A DNA stretch of 64,000 nt from an uncultured Candidatus Thioglobus sp. (lineage in GTDB: Bacteria > Pseudomonadota > Gammaproteobacteria > PS1 > Pseudothioglobaceae): assembly GCA_905612405.1 (NCBI GenBank), contig CAJQRX010000007.1, positions 1 to 64,000 of the forward strand. Reading direction: 5' to 3'. Under the pieces are notes generated by a model, which did not search any database, was not told the DNA's origin, and worked only from the letters and a program-made list of their open reading frames with translations. A program made the translations under genes and the position numbers. Of the stretch, positions 40,489-50,355 are shown one piece after another (within the stretch, counting starts at the first letter, position 1; each line of letters starts with the position of its first letter).

Positions 40489-41784
40489 CTAGAAACCACT
40501 CTTAAAATTATTATTTATTACTGGCTGTGTCCATGCTGACTCGTTTTTAAATAGTGATAAATCATTTTTCATAGTATTAATTGTAATGACTTTTGCACGA
40601 ACAAAAAGATCTTTGTTAGAAAAAGTATATGAAGCGGGGTTGCTTTTGCTTATTTCCAAAACTGAACTAATTTCAAATGATTTCTTTATTCTTATTGATT
40701 TTTTTTTAGTTAAATGATGGGGGGGGGTTTTTTCAATTGAACCAATGAATAGAGTTAAATAAGTAACACCTGGTTTTTCTTTTATTGTAATTTTTAAACT
40801 ATCTTCTTCTACCAAAATATTAGATATTTCAACCCCAGTTGAAGAATAGTAATTACCTAAATTAATATTATTTATTAACTCATTAACTGAATTACTTAAA
40901 CTATTAACCATGATCCATCCTTTTCCAGGATTTGCCTTAGTTGTATCAAATTGATAATAATTATGACTATCATCAGTTGCGACACCATAAAGTAAATTTT
41001 TATTAAGTGAAGATAGTCTCAAAGTATTTTCTATATCCCACAAGTGTGTAACAGGATGGTGATATATGTCACCTTGAGAAAGTGAATCTGGATAACCGTT
41101 ATAAATCTCAATATGTTTTAGTTTCTTAATTTCTGAAATTATGTCTGAAGAGATTGACCACTGCATATTGGGATGATTTAATACTGCTAACGTTGGTTTA
41201 TTAAAATCAATTCCTTGCTGGGCGATATCATCTATATTTTTTTGTATAACATAACTTGGATTAACATTGACTTCTGGAGGTATTACTTTTGGAAGAATTA
41301 ATTTTTCTATATTGAGAGCGGTAACATGAAAGGGTTTTTGATCAACTACATTAGTTATTTCTTCTCCTTTAATTAATGTAAATTTATTTTTATTTTCAAA
41401 GTGTTTCTTTAATTCATCAAACGTTTTTAATTTTACTTCTATGGTGTTTTTTAACTTGAAATTAATTCTTGTTTCCATCCAAGAATCATTAAAAAAAAGT
41501 TTACTTTCTTCAAATTTTTTAATACTTAGCTTATCTTCACGACCTTCTTCAATAGGAATCCATTTCTCATTATTCGAGAGCGAATCATGTTCAGTGATTG
41601 CTATAAAGTCATAGTTATTTTTTACATACCAACTAACAGCAGTTTCTGGAAGAACGTCACCATCATCCCATAAGGAGTGAAAGTGAATATTTCCTTTCCA
41701 CCAAGAAGACCGACTTTCATTACTTTCTATCGCATGAGAATGCGCTGTGAGAATAATAATTAAAAAAATGCAGAATTTTTTAAT
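40489..41784 (-). CDS. Secreted PHP-domain hydrolase, apparent ATT start
   Basis: Reading upstream of the ORF-track start (41478) stays open in frame for 102 codons: (I/M)KKFCIFLIIILTAHSHAIESNESRSSWWKGNIHFHSLWDDGDVLPETAVSWYVKNNYDFIAITEHDSLSNNEKW..., i.e. signal peptide plus PHP HxH and EHD motifs; no ATG/GTG/TTG before the next in-frame stop. Confidence 0.8.
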   Translation of the reverse strand: MKKFCIFLIIILTAHSHAIESNESRSSWWKGNIHFHSLWDDGDVLPETAVSWYVKNNYDFIAITEHDSLSNNEKWIPIEEGREDKLSIKKFEESKLFFNDSWMETRINFKLKNTIEVKLKTFDELKKHFENKNKFTLIKGEEITNVVDQKPFHVTALNIEKLILPKVIPPEVNVNPSYVIQKNIDDIAQQGIDFNKPTLAVLNHPNMQWSISSDIISEIKKLKHIEIYNGYPDSLSQGDIYHHPVTHLWDIENTLRLSSLNKNLLYGVATDDSHNYYQFDTTKANPGKGWIMVNSLSNSVNELINNINLGNYYSSTGVEISNILVEEDSLKITIKEKPGVTYLTLFIGSIEKTPPHHLTKKKSIRIKKSFEISSVLEISKSNPASYTFSNKDLFVRAKVITINTMKNDLSLFKNESAWTQPVINNNFKSGF

Positions 41785-41849
41785 AGTGACTTTACTCTAT
41801 TTTAAGAATAAGATTTAAATTATACAGCTCTATTTATGATACAAAAAAA

Positions 41850-42566
41850 TTAACTTTTATATTTTATATTTAATGTAAAGGATTTATCTAAAAAAGGCAT
41901 ATGTCCAGAACAAATAATGGAAGTTTTTGAGCCAACTGACTCATACCATTCTTTAATCTTTACTGGCACAAGTGTATCTAGTGAGCCAAGAATAGTAGTT
42001 TTAGGTATTGCAATATCTTTATAAATATCTCTCAAGTCAGAATTAATAATTATTTCTAATCCAGTATTTAGAGCGCTATGAGAAGCTGGGTATTTTTGAA
42101 TTGATTTGTAAAGCTCTTGAAATTGAGACTTATCTTTACTTTGAAGGCTTACGAAACGTTTGAGTGATTTGGTACTATCATTTTTTAAATTAATTGCAAA
42201 TTGATCAAATATTTCACTACTTATTCCATAATTCCAGTTTTCATTATTTATAAGACAGGGTGATGCGGCGACTAGAATTAGCTTGCTAATCTCAATTTGA
42301 CTTGCAATATAGATAGATAGTAAGCCACCTAAAGACCAACCAAGTAAGATTGACTGTTCTGGAATTAACTTAGTTAGTTCATTGCACCAGCTTTCAATAT
42401 TTCCATCTATATCTCTACTTCTTCCGTGGCCAGGAAGATCAATAACTGTTATACGATAGTTTGCCTTATATTTATCTATTAAGCTTTGGAATATATCGCT
42501 ATTAAAAGCCCATCCATGTAATAAAACTAGACTTGGGCCATTACCTATAGTTTTATACCATAACAT
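41850..42566 (-). CDS. bioH: Alpha/beta hydrolase, BioH-type pimeloyl-ACP methyl ester carboxylesterase
   Basis: LVLLHGWAFNSDIF, LLGWSLGGLLSIYIA, SGHMPFLDKS; overlaps bioF. Confidence 0.88.
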   Translation of the reverse strand: MLWYKTIGNGPSLVLLHGWAFNSDIFQSLIDKYKANYRITVIDLPGHGRSRDIDGNIESWCNELTKLIPEQSILLGWSLGGLLSIYIASQIEISKLILVAASPCLINNENWNYGISSEIFDQFAINLKNDSTKSLKRFVSLQSKDKSQFQELYKSIQKYPASHSALNTGLEIIINSDLRDIYKDIAIPKTTILGSLDTLVPVKIKEWYESVGSKTSIICSGHMPFLDKSFTLNIKYKS

Positions 42567-43662
42567 CTTTTACCTTTTTCAAAAGTGCTTCAATTTGATT
42601 TTCACTATGATCTGCAGACAATGTAAATCGAAGTCGGGCAGTGTTAGGAGGGACTGTAGGAGGCCGAATAGCACTAACAAAAAAACCTTCATCAAATAGT
42701 ATATTACTTAGCTTAAGAGCTTTATTACTTGAGCCTATAACAAGTGGTTGAATTGCACTGTCAGATTCTTTAAATTGAATACCTAAATGCCTATAAATAT
42801 TCTTAAAGTGATTGATATTAGCTAATAACTTATTTTTTTGTTCGCCTTTTTTAATTAACTCTAGGCTCATAAGGCCTGCATGACAAAAACTAGGGGGGAT
42901 GGCAGTAGTATAGGTATATGGCCTTGATTTTTGTATTAAAAATTCTATAAAGTCATCATCACCAGCTACAAAAGCTCCCATAACTCCAGCAGATTTTCCT
43001 AGCGTTGCCATGTAGATAGAATGTTTAGGGATTGTTGGGTTAAAAACACCAAATCCATGTGCATCATCTTGCATTAATATTGCGTCAGTTTGATTTAGAG
43101 TATTATGAATTTCTGAAATGTTTGCTTTGTCTCCATCCATACTAAAAATATGATCAGTAACAACTAGACCAGGGCCAGTTTGTTTTTTTAACTTCTTTTG
43201 AAGTGAGTCAAGATTTTTATGGAGATATCTCTGAATTGGGAGGCCAATTAGTCTACTGCCATCGATTAATGATGCATGATTTAACTTATCTTGAAGTGAC
43301 CATTTGATTTCATCTCTTAGAGCAGAAAATATTCCTAGATTTGCGCTATAGCCTGATGAAAAAAGTAGTGCTCTTTGCTGACCAGTATGCTCAGCCAAGG
43401 CTTCTTCTAATATATGGTGAGACTTTGAGTGGCCACTTACTAGATGTGAGGCTCCTGAGCCAGAGCCATATAGCTTTACTCCTTCAATTAGAGCATCTTT
43501 AATTTTAGGGTGATTGGCTAATGATAAATAATCATTAGAACAAAAATTTGCAATTTTCTTGCCATCAATTTCCATAATAGCACCCTGGGCACTATTAGCA
43601 ATTCTTCTTAAACGGAATAAGTGATTCTGTTCAATATCACTTATTTTTTTTGAGAAGTTCAT
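42553..43662 (-). CDS. bioF: 8-amino-7-oxononanoate synthase
   Basis: NFCSNDYLSLANHPKIKDA, GSGASHLVSGHSKSHHILEEALAE, DDAHGFGVF, TLGKSAGVMGAFVAG. Confidence 0.94.
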   Translation of the reverse strand: MNFSKKISDIEQNHLFRLRRIANSAQGAIMEIDGKKIANFCSNDYLSLANHPKIKDALIEGVKLYGSGSGASHLVSGHSKSHHILEEALAEHTGQQRALLFSSGYSANLGIFSALRDEIKWSLQDKLNHASLIDGSRLIGLPIQRYLHKNLDSLQKKLKKQTGPGLVVTDHIFSMDGDKANISEIHNTLNQTDAILMQDDAHGFGVFNPTIPKHSIYMATLGKSAGVMGAFVAGDDDFIEFLIQKSRPYTYTTAIPPSFCHAGLMSLELIKKGEQKNKLLANINHFKNIYRHLGIQFKESDSAIQPLVIGSSNKALKLSNILFDEGFFVSAIRPPTVPPNTARLRFTLSADHSENQIEALLKKVKDVMV

Positions 43663-43680
43663 CGCATTAACATCTTAAGG

Positions 43681-44463
43681 CTATATTAGATTTTCCATAG
43701 GAGATGAAGCGCTTGCATAACTTTTCTTAATCATTCTGCCTGCAAGATAAGATTCACGTCCAGATATAATAGCATGCTTCATTGCACTTGCCATTAGTAG
43801 AGGATTTTCTGCATTTGCAATTGCAGAATTCATAAGCACGCCATCGCATCCAAGTTCCATTGCTTGTGCAGCATCACTTGCGCAACCAATTCCAGCATCA
43901 ACTAAGACGGGTACATTAGCCTGATCTTTAATTAACTTAATATTAAAAGGATTTGCAATTCCCTGGCCTGATCCGATAAGAGAAGCCAAAGGCATAATTG
44001 CACAGCATCCAATATTTTCAAGTTCTTTAGCTACTATAGGGTCATCGGAAGTATAAACCATAACATCAAAACCTTCTTTTATTAGTATTTTCGATGCCTC
44101 AAGAGTTTCCACAATATTTGGATAAAGTGTTTTTTCATCACCCAGAACCTCTAACTTAACCAGGTTATGTCCATCCAATAATTCTCTCGCTAGAAGTAAA
44201 GTTCTAACTGCATCTTTTGCGTTGTAACAGCCTGCAGTATTTGGAAGAATAGTATATTTTTTAGGTGATATAGAATCAAGAAGGTTTTCTTCGTTTGGAT
44301 TTTGACCAATATTTACGCGTCGAATTGCCACAGTAATAATCTCTGAGCCAGATGCTTCAGTGGCTAATTTAGTTTCATTTAGATCTTTATATTTTCCAGA
44401 ACCAACGAGGAGTCTAGAGTTAAAAGTTCTACCTGCTATTGTAAATGGAGTGTCTTTTGTCAT
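43681..44463 (-). CDS. thiG: Thiazole synthase
   Basis: [77 protein letters not shown]. Confidence 0.96.
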   Translation of the reverse strand: MTKDTPFTIAGRTFNSRLLVGSGKYKDLNETKLATEASGSEIITVAIRRVNIGQNPNEENLLDSISPKKYTILPNTAGCYNAKDAVRTLLLARELLDGHNLVKLEVLGDEKTLYPNIVETLEASKILIKEGFDVMVYTSDDPIVAKELENIGCCAIMPLASLIGSGQGIANPFNIKLIKDQANVPVLVDAGIGCASDAAQAMELGCDGVLMNSAIANAENPLLMASAMKHAIISGRESYLAGRMIKKSYASASSPMENLI

Positions 44464-44703
44464 AGCGTTATAAGATACCATGAGATAGTAAAAATAATGC
44501 TAAATCGCTCAGTATTCTTTTCGATTTTAGATGAATTATTTATATACTTAATCCAGCTGCTTGTTGAATTTTATTTAAACACTTTATTTTTTAATTAAGA
44601 GATAATAATACTTGTTCTTTTTGAATGATTTTTAGAAAAATATTACAAATTGTTTTAACATGTAAAATTGGTTTCTTAATAAGTTTTTTTTGAAGGAATA
44701 TCA

Positions 44704-45333
44704 ATGCCCCTAAATGCAATAAAACACCCTCTTTTAGCTCATAAGATTGCCTTACTAAGGCAACATGGAATTAGTACAAAACAATTTCGTGAACTGGCTA
44801 ACGAAGTTGCAAGTCTATTGACATATGAGGCTACACGAAATTTACCACTCGAAGACTGTGAAATTAATGGCTGGCAAGGTGAGCCAATCAACACGCAAAT
44901 GTTATCTGGAAAAAAATTATCAATTGTTCCTATTTTGCGAGCTGGTTTGGGAATGCTTGATGGTGTGTTGACTTTGGTTCCTAATGCTAAAGTAAGTGTT
45001 GTTGGTCTTTATAGAGACGAGGAAACTTTAAATCCGGTTGCATATTTTGATAAGGTTATTACAGATATTGATCAAAGAACTGCCTTAATTATTGATCCTA
45101 TGCTGGCAACTGGAGGAACTCTCCTTGCTACAATTGACCTGCTAAAACAGAAAGGTTGTAAAAAAATTATTGGTTTATTTCTAGTCGCCTCTCCTGAGGG
45201 GTTAAAAAGGGTAACTGAACTTCATCCTGATGTAGATCTTTTTATAGCCGCAGTAGATGACTCTTTAAATGATCAGGGTTATATTCTTCCAGGCTTAGGC
45301 GATGCTGGTGATAAGATTTTTGGAACTAAGTAA
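44704..45333 (+). CDS. upp: Uracil phosphoribosyltransferase
   Basis: [68 protein letters not shown]. Confidence 0.96.
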   Translation: MPLNAIKHPLLAHKIALLRQHGISTKQFRELANEVASLLTYEATRNLPLEDCEINGWQGEPINTQMLSGKKLSIVPILRAGLGMLDGVLTLVPNAKVSVVGLYRDEETLNPVAYFDKVITDIDQRTALIIDPMLATGGTLLATIDLLKQKGCKKIIGLFLVASPEGLKRVTELHPDVDLFIAAVDDSLNDQGYILPGLGDAGDKIFGTK

Positions 45334-45397
45334 ATAATAACAATATATGGATTGATTGAAAATATTTTTTAAAAATGAGCTTAACTTCAGTTTATGA

Positions 45398-46822
45398 TTA
45401 ATCATCCGCCTTCTTTAAAGATTTAAATGCTTCAAGCGCATTTTGTCGAGATAATTTCAAATCAACAACTGGATTTGGATAATCTTTTCCCAAAGTAATT
45501 CCTGCCTTATCCAATTCCTCTTTTGGCGCCTCCCAAGGATTAAATAAGTACTTATTTGGCAATGCTTTTATTTCAGGAATATATTTACGAATATACTCAC
45601 CATCAGAGTCAAACTTCTCCCCTTGTGTAACTGGATTAAAGATTCTAAAGTAGGGCGCTGCATCTGCGCCACAACCTGCAATCCACTGCCAACTTGCACT
45701 GTTACTAGCTAAATCTGCATCTACCAGGCAATCCCAAAACCAGCGCTCGCCATGATGCCAATGAAGCAGAAGGTTTTTAACCAAAAATGAACCTACAACC
45801 ATTCTTACTCGGTTATGCATTGCGCCAGTTAGCCACAACTCTCTCATACCAGCATCAACCATTGGGATGCCAGTTTGTCCTTGCTGCCAGGCTGATAGAT
45901 TATTTGAATTATCATCCCAAGGAAATTGATCAAATTTTGACTGAAGATTTTTTTTAGGTAGCTCAGGATTAAAATAAAGCTGAGTATATGAAAACTCTCT
46001 CCAGCCTAGTTCGCTTAGAAAATGATCAATACTCGCATCATTGCCTTTAATTTTTGCTGCATACCAAGCCTGGTTAGGTGATATTTCACCAAAATGAATA
46101 TGAGGTGAGATTTTAGAAACAAAAGGTTTTGCAGGAAAATTTCTACCATTTTTATAGTTTGCAATTCCATTATCAAGAAATTCTGTTAGGCGTTTATGCG
46201 CTCCATCCTCTCCAATATTCCAAAATGGCTTCATTTCAATATCCCATCTAACTATGGGCAGTAAAGCAAGGTCATTAATTTCTAGAGAGTTTTTACCATC
46301 ATTTAAAAAACTTAAATTATTTGGAGCAGGCAGGGGTTTTCGAGGCTCATCTGATAGAAGGCAGCCTTTTCGAAAGAAGGGTGTAAAAACTTTGTATGGA
46401 GTCCCATCTCCTTTTTTAATTGTCCAGGGTTCCCATAACAATGAGCCATTTAAAGTAGTTACCTTGATACAATGAGACTCGAGTTCTTTTTTGATATGAG
46501 TATCACGTTTTATGCGCCATGGCTCATAACAACGATTCCAATATATTTCTTTAATATCTAATCGCTCAGCAATTTCTAATATTATCTCAAGAGGATTACC
46601 ATTGTAAATTGATAAGTTTTGAATTAGGCTTTCATTAAGAGAATTTAAGGAGTGATGAAGCCAAAATCTACTTGCCTCACCCATTATAAGTTCTTTTGGA
46701 CTTTTATCATCTAAGATATAAATGGGAAGTATCGAGTTATTTTTTGCAGCTTCAAAGAAAGCAGGATTATCTGATAACCTCAGATCTTGGCGAAACCAAT
46801 GGATAACTTTAGGCTTATTCAT
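45398..46822 (-). CDS. phrB: Deoxyribodipyrimidine photolyase
   Basis: VIHWFRQDLRLSDNPAFFEA, GWREFSYTQLYFNPELP, WQQGQTGIPMVDAGMRELWLTGAMHNRVRMVVGSFLVK. Confidence 0.96.
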   Translation of the reverse strand: MNKPKVIHWFRQDLRLSDNPAFFEAAKNNSILPIYILDDKSPKELIMGEASRFWLHHSLNSLNESLIQNLSIYNGNPLEIILEIAERLDIKEIYWNRCYEPWRIKRDTHIKKELESHCIKVTTLNGSLLWEPWTIKKGDGTPYKVFTPFFRKGCLLSDEPRKPLPAPNNLSFLNDGKNSLEINDLALLPIVRWDIEMKPFWNIGEDGAHKRLTEFLDNGIANYKNGRNFPAKPFVSKISPHIHFGEISPNQAWYAAKIKGNDASIDHFLSELGWREFSYTQLYFNPELPKKNLQSKFDQFPWDDNSNNLSAWQQGQTGIPMVDAGMRELWLTGAMHNRVRMVVGSFLVKNLLLHWHHGERWFWDCLVDADLASNSASWQWIAGCGADAAPYFRIFNPVTQGEKFDSDGEYIRKYIPEIKALPNKYLFNPWEAPKEELDKAGITLGKDYPNPVVDLKLSRQNALEAFKSLKKADD

Positions 46823-47003
46823 AGATTCTTCAGTATTTTTATGATAGAGGGGATAATTTGAACTTTAGATGCAATTTTTTTATTAGTTTTTCTAGAAGCA
46901 ATATTGCCTTTTATAGTAACTTAGCAAAATTATTAGATAGTAGTTTTATAGGTTTCGTAAAAGTAATTATATTTTCTCATTAAGTTTATACTAAGTAATA
47001 TTA

Positions 47004-48239
47004 TTGTATCAGTTGATATTTAGAATGCCTGATTATAAGACAGTTGAAGTAATATTTAAAGGAAAAGGCTCTGAATATTTTAAAATTTGGATAGTTAATT
47101 TATTTCTTAGCATTATAACTTTTGGCATTTACTCTGCTTGGGCTAAAGTAAGGACAAAACGCTATTTATATGGAAACACTTCAATAGATGGCGCCTCATT
47201 TGAATATCATGCTTCTCCAATTGCTATTTTAAAAGGCAGGCTAATTGCTTTTGCTCTTCTGGTTATCTACTCTGTTTTAAGTGATCTTTATCCATTATTT
47301 AGCATTTTATTAATAGCTTTATTAACTATAGTTATTCCATGGATTGTCTGGCGCTCCTTAAAGTTTAATGCCAGAATGACTAGTCTTAGAAATGTTCATT
47401 TTTCTTTTAAGGGTCTTTTAAAAAAATCTTATTTATATTATCTCATTGTTCCATTTATTTTGCCATTATTAATATCATTGTTGATAAGTTTTGCATATAG
47501 CGTCATTTTTAATGGTTTTGCTATAGAGCGTTTTTATTTTTATCCAGTTGACATCTTTAGTTTTGAAGATAAGTATTTTAATGAGTTATTTATATTATTT
47601 GCCGGCTCAGTTTCCATTTATATTTTAATAATTCCCTATATCCATAAATTGAAAATATTTTACTACTTGAATAATTCTTACTTTGGGCAAGGCAAATTTT
47701 CGTCAGACATATTGGCATCAAAATTCTATCTCATTGATATTTTGACTTTTTTAGTTATACTTTCAGTTCTTTTATTTCCAGCACTAATATTATATGGATC
47801 TGCTTTTTATGGATCTGCTTTTTATAATTTATTAGATAGAAATGACAATATTGGTATAGTAGTTGCCCTCTTAGTATCTATTATAATTTATCTAGTTATG
47901 CTTACTACGGTATTCTTAAGTACGGCTTTTTTTAATGCAAAGGTTCGTAATTATGTATATTCTAAGACTAAACTAAATGGCGATATCTTTATAAATTCAA
48001 ATTTACATATTTGGAGGCTTTTTTGGATTTACTTAAGTAATTTCTTTTTGATGATTTTTACTTTTGGCTTGGCTTATCCATGGACAATAATAAGAAAAAC
48101 AACATATATGGCTGAAACTGTTAGCATTTCTAATGCAGCGGCTTTATCTCTATTTTTATCTCAACAAGAGCAAAAACAATCAGCTCTTGGCGAGGAGATT
48201 GGAGAGGCATTTGATGTTGGCTCTGGGATAGATTTTTAA
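47004..48239 (+). CDS. DUF898 / YjgN family membrane protein
   Basis: Repeated modules FFLSIITFGIYSAWAKVRTKRYLYGNTSIDGASFEYH; multi-TM. Confidence 0.85.
   Translation: MYQLIFRMPDYKTVEVIFKGKGSEYFKIWIVNLFLSIITFGIYSAWAKVRTKRYLYGNTSIDGASFEYHASPIAILKGRLIAFALLVIYSVLSDLYPLFSILLIALLTIVIPWIVWRSLKFNARMTSLRNVHFSFKGLLKKSYLYYLIVPFILPLLISLLISFAYSVIFNGFAIERFYFYPVDIFSFEDKYFNELFILFAGSVSIYILIIPYIHKLKIFYYLNNSYFGQGKFSSDILASKFYLIDILTFLVILSVLLFPALILYGSAFYGSAFYNLLDRNDNIGIVVALLVSIIIYLVMLTTVFLSTAFFNAKVRNYVYSKTKLNGDIFINSNLHIWRLFWIYLSNFFLMIFTFGLAYPWTIIRKTTYMAETVSISNAAALSLFLSQQEQKQSALGEEIGEAFDVGSGIDF
47793..47822 (+). repeat. Perfect 15-bp tandem duplication inside the DUF898 gene
   Basis: TATGGATCTGCTTTT x2, encoding YGSAF YGSAF in frame. 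Confidence 0.95.
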
Positions 48240-49279
48240 TGACTCTCGAGGGTAATTTTTATGAGTCTGGGAATTCATATCGAAGACTAGCGATTTTAAA
48301 TTTAGATGGAATTTTTTTTGATCTTTTAGTAGATGATGAGTCGATTCAATCAGGAGTTTTATCTAATTTAAGCTTTAGCGATCGCATTGCTAATATCCCT
48401 AGAAAGATAATCTTTATAGATGGTTCAGTTTTCGAAACCCAGGATAATAATAAGGTCGATAAAATAGCCTTTAACAGCGATAAGAAAAATTCTTTCTCTA
48501 TGCGACTTCAAATAATTGAAAGTAAATGGAAGTGGGTGTTGACTTCAATTTTATTTCTTGCTTTATTAGGCTACTTAATTATTAGAGTGGTACTTCCTTG
48601 GGCTGGAAAAGAATTAGCCCTTATAGTTCCTAACAAAGTAAATGAAACTATTTCTTCTGGTGGTCTTCGTCTGCTAGATCAAGAATGGTTTAAACCTAGT
48701 GAGCTGAGTGATGATAAAAAAAACAAGATTAGTGATTCCTTTTCTGAGCTTGTAAATACACTTCCTAAAAGTGAGTTTGAATATAAGTTATATTTTAGAA
48801 AAATGGGGCAAGCAAATGCTTTTGCACTTCCTGCAGGTCAAATTATTCTCACTGATGAGTTAGTTAGAGTAGCTGAAAATCCCGAACAAATAAGAGCAAT
48901 TATCCTTCATGAAATTGGCCATGTTCATCACAGGCATTCGATGCAGCAAATTATTCGCTCATCATTAATTTCAGTAGCTATTAGCATGTTAACATCAGAT
49001 TTATCAACACTTGAGGATTTGGTTGTTGTTTTGCCAGTTTTTGTGCTTAAAAGTGGCTTTTCTCAGGGAGATGAAATACAGGCAGATGAATACATGTTCA
49101 GGCATATGTTTAAGCTTCAAATGGATCCAATACATTTTGTAAATATATTGAAAATAATGACCCAGAATAATCTTAATATTGATGACAATATTCTTAAGTA
49201 CTTCTCATCACATCCTTCAACTAAAGATCGAGTGAAGGAGGCCATAAGAAAATCAGATAAATTTCTAAGTGAGAGCTAA
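48239..49279 (+). CDS. M48 family zinc metallopeptidase
   Basis: Membrane anchor, ANAFALPAGQIILTDELV, AIILHEIGHVHHRHSMQQ, EIQADEYMFRHM. Confidence 0.93.
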   Translation: MTLEGNFYESGNSYRRLAILNLDGIFFDLLVDDESIQSGVLSNLSFSDRIANIPRKIIFIDGSVFETQDNNKVDKIAFNSDKKNSFSMRLQIIESKWKWVLTSILFLALLGYLIIRVVLPWAGKELALIVPNKVNETISSGGLRLLDQEWFKPSELSDDKKNKISDSFSELVNTLPKSEFEYKLYFRKMGQANAFALPAGQIILTDELVRVAENPEQIRAIILHEIGHVHHRHSMQQIIRSSLISVAISMLTSDLSTLEDLVVVLPVFVLKSGFSQGDEIQADEYMFRHMFKLQMDPIHFVNILKIMTQNNLNIDDNILKYFSSHPSTKDRVKEAIRKSDKFLSES

Positions 49280-49303
49280 AAAAAATAAAAGTAGTTTTTT
49301 TAT

Positions 49304-49588
49304 CTATTTTCTAAAGCTTTCTGTAATCATTGCAATAAACGCAGGCACCATAAACAATAATCCAGGCATAGCAAAGAGAAGTGCTAGTATCCAATGCCAT
49401 TTTAAAACTGCAACTGCACCGAAATAAGACCCAACAGAAAAAAAAGGAAAAGAAATTCGAAAGAAGGTAAATAAAAAAATTGCCACTCCTAGTCCAAGTC
49501 CTCCAAAATAATATTGAATTCCCATTCCACCTATAAAAATTTGAGTTGCGCCAAAAAGTAGAAATAATATTACAAAAATAATGTACAT
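49304..49588 (-). CDS. Small hypothetical membrane protein
   Basis: 94 aa with about three TM segments; opposite strand to M48 gene. Confidence 0.6.
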   Translation of the reverse strand: MYIIFVILFLLFGATQIFIGGMGIQYYFGGLGLGVAIFLFTFFRISFPFFSVGSYFGAVAVLKWHWILALLFAMPGLLFMVPAFIAMITESFRK

Positions 49589-49783
49589 AATTTTTCTTGA
49601 TTACTAGGATTTTTTAACTATTTATTATTAATTTTTAGACGTCATTTTTAGTTCAAGCATACATAAAATTAAAATTAAATTTTGCTTATACAAAGGTTAA
49701 ATTTGACCTTTAAAATGTTGGCCTAATTTACTTAATATGATAGTAGTGTAGTCCTAATCTGAAATTAAGAGCACTAAAATAGA

Positions 49784-49875
49784 TGGCGGAGAGAGAGGGA
49801 TTCGAACCCTCGATAGGAGTTAAAGCCTATACTCCCTTAGCAGGGGAGCGCCTTCAGCCACTCGGCCATCTCTCC
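49784..49875 (-). tRNA. tRNA-Ser (anticodon GCT)
   Basis: GGAGAGATGGCCGAGTGGCTGAAGGCGCTCCCCTGCTAAGGGAG..., long variable arm, GGTTCGAATCC, encoded CCA. Confidence 0.96.
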
Positions 49876-49941
49876 GAAGAAGGCATATTATACTGGATTT
49901 TTTTTAAATGAGTATTTTAGTAATAACGGTTTAATAGAATA

Positions 49942-50355
49942 TTATTCAAAGACTTCAAAGCCATGAGTAATGTTTGCAGTTTGCCCTAACATGATGGACG
50001 CTGAGCAATATTTTTCAGCTGAAAGTGTAATTGCTTTTTCAACTTTTTTTGAATCTAAATCTTTACCTTTAACAATAAAGTAAATATGTATATCAGTAAA
50101 AACTTTTGGATGCTCATTGGCTCTTTCAGCGCTAATCTTGGTTTCACAATGAGTTAGATTTTGGCGCATTTTTTTAAGTGTTGAAACAACATCAATCATA
50201 GTGCATCCTGCCACTCCAAGTAAAAGCATTTCCATCGGTCTAACGCCTAGGTTTTCTCCACCAATCTCTTTTGGACCATCCATCGTAATAGAATGACCAC
50301 TATGAGATTTGCCAACCATTAGCATGCCATCAACCCAATTTACAGAAAGATTCAT
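49942..50355 (-). CDS. OsmC family protein
   Basis: GENLGVRPMEMLLLGVAGCTMIDVVSTLKKMRQ, EKYCSASIMLGQTANITH. Confidence 0.9.
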   Translation of the reverse strand: MNLSVNWVDGMLMVGKSHSGHSITMDGPKEIGGENLGVRPMEMLLLGVAGCTMIDVVSTLKKMRQNLTHCETKISAERANEHPKVFTDIHIYFIVKGKDLDSKKVEKAITLSAEKYCSASIMLGQTANITHGFEVFE

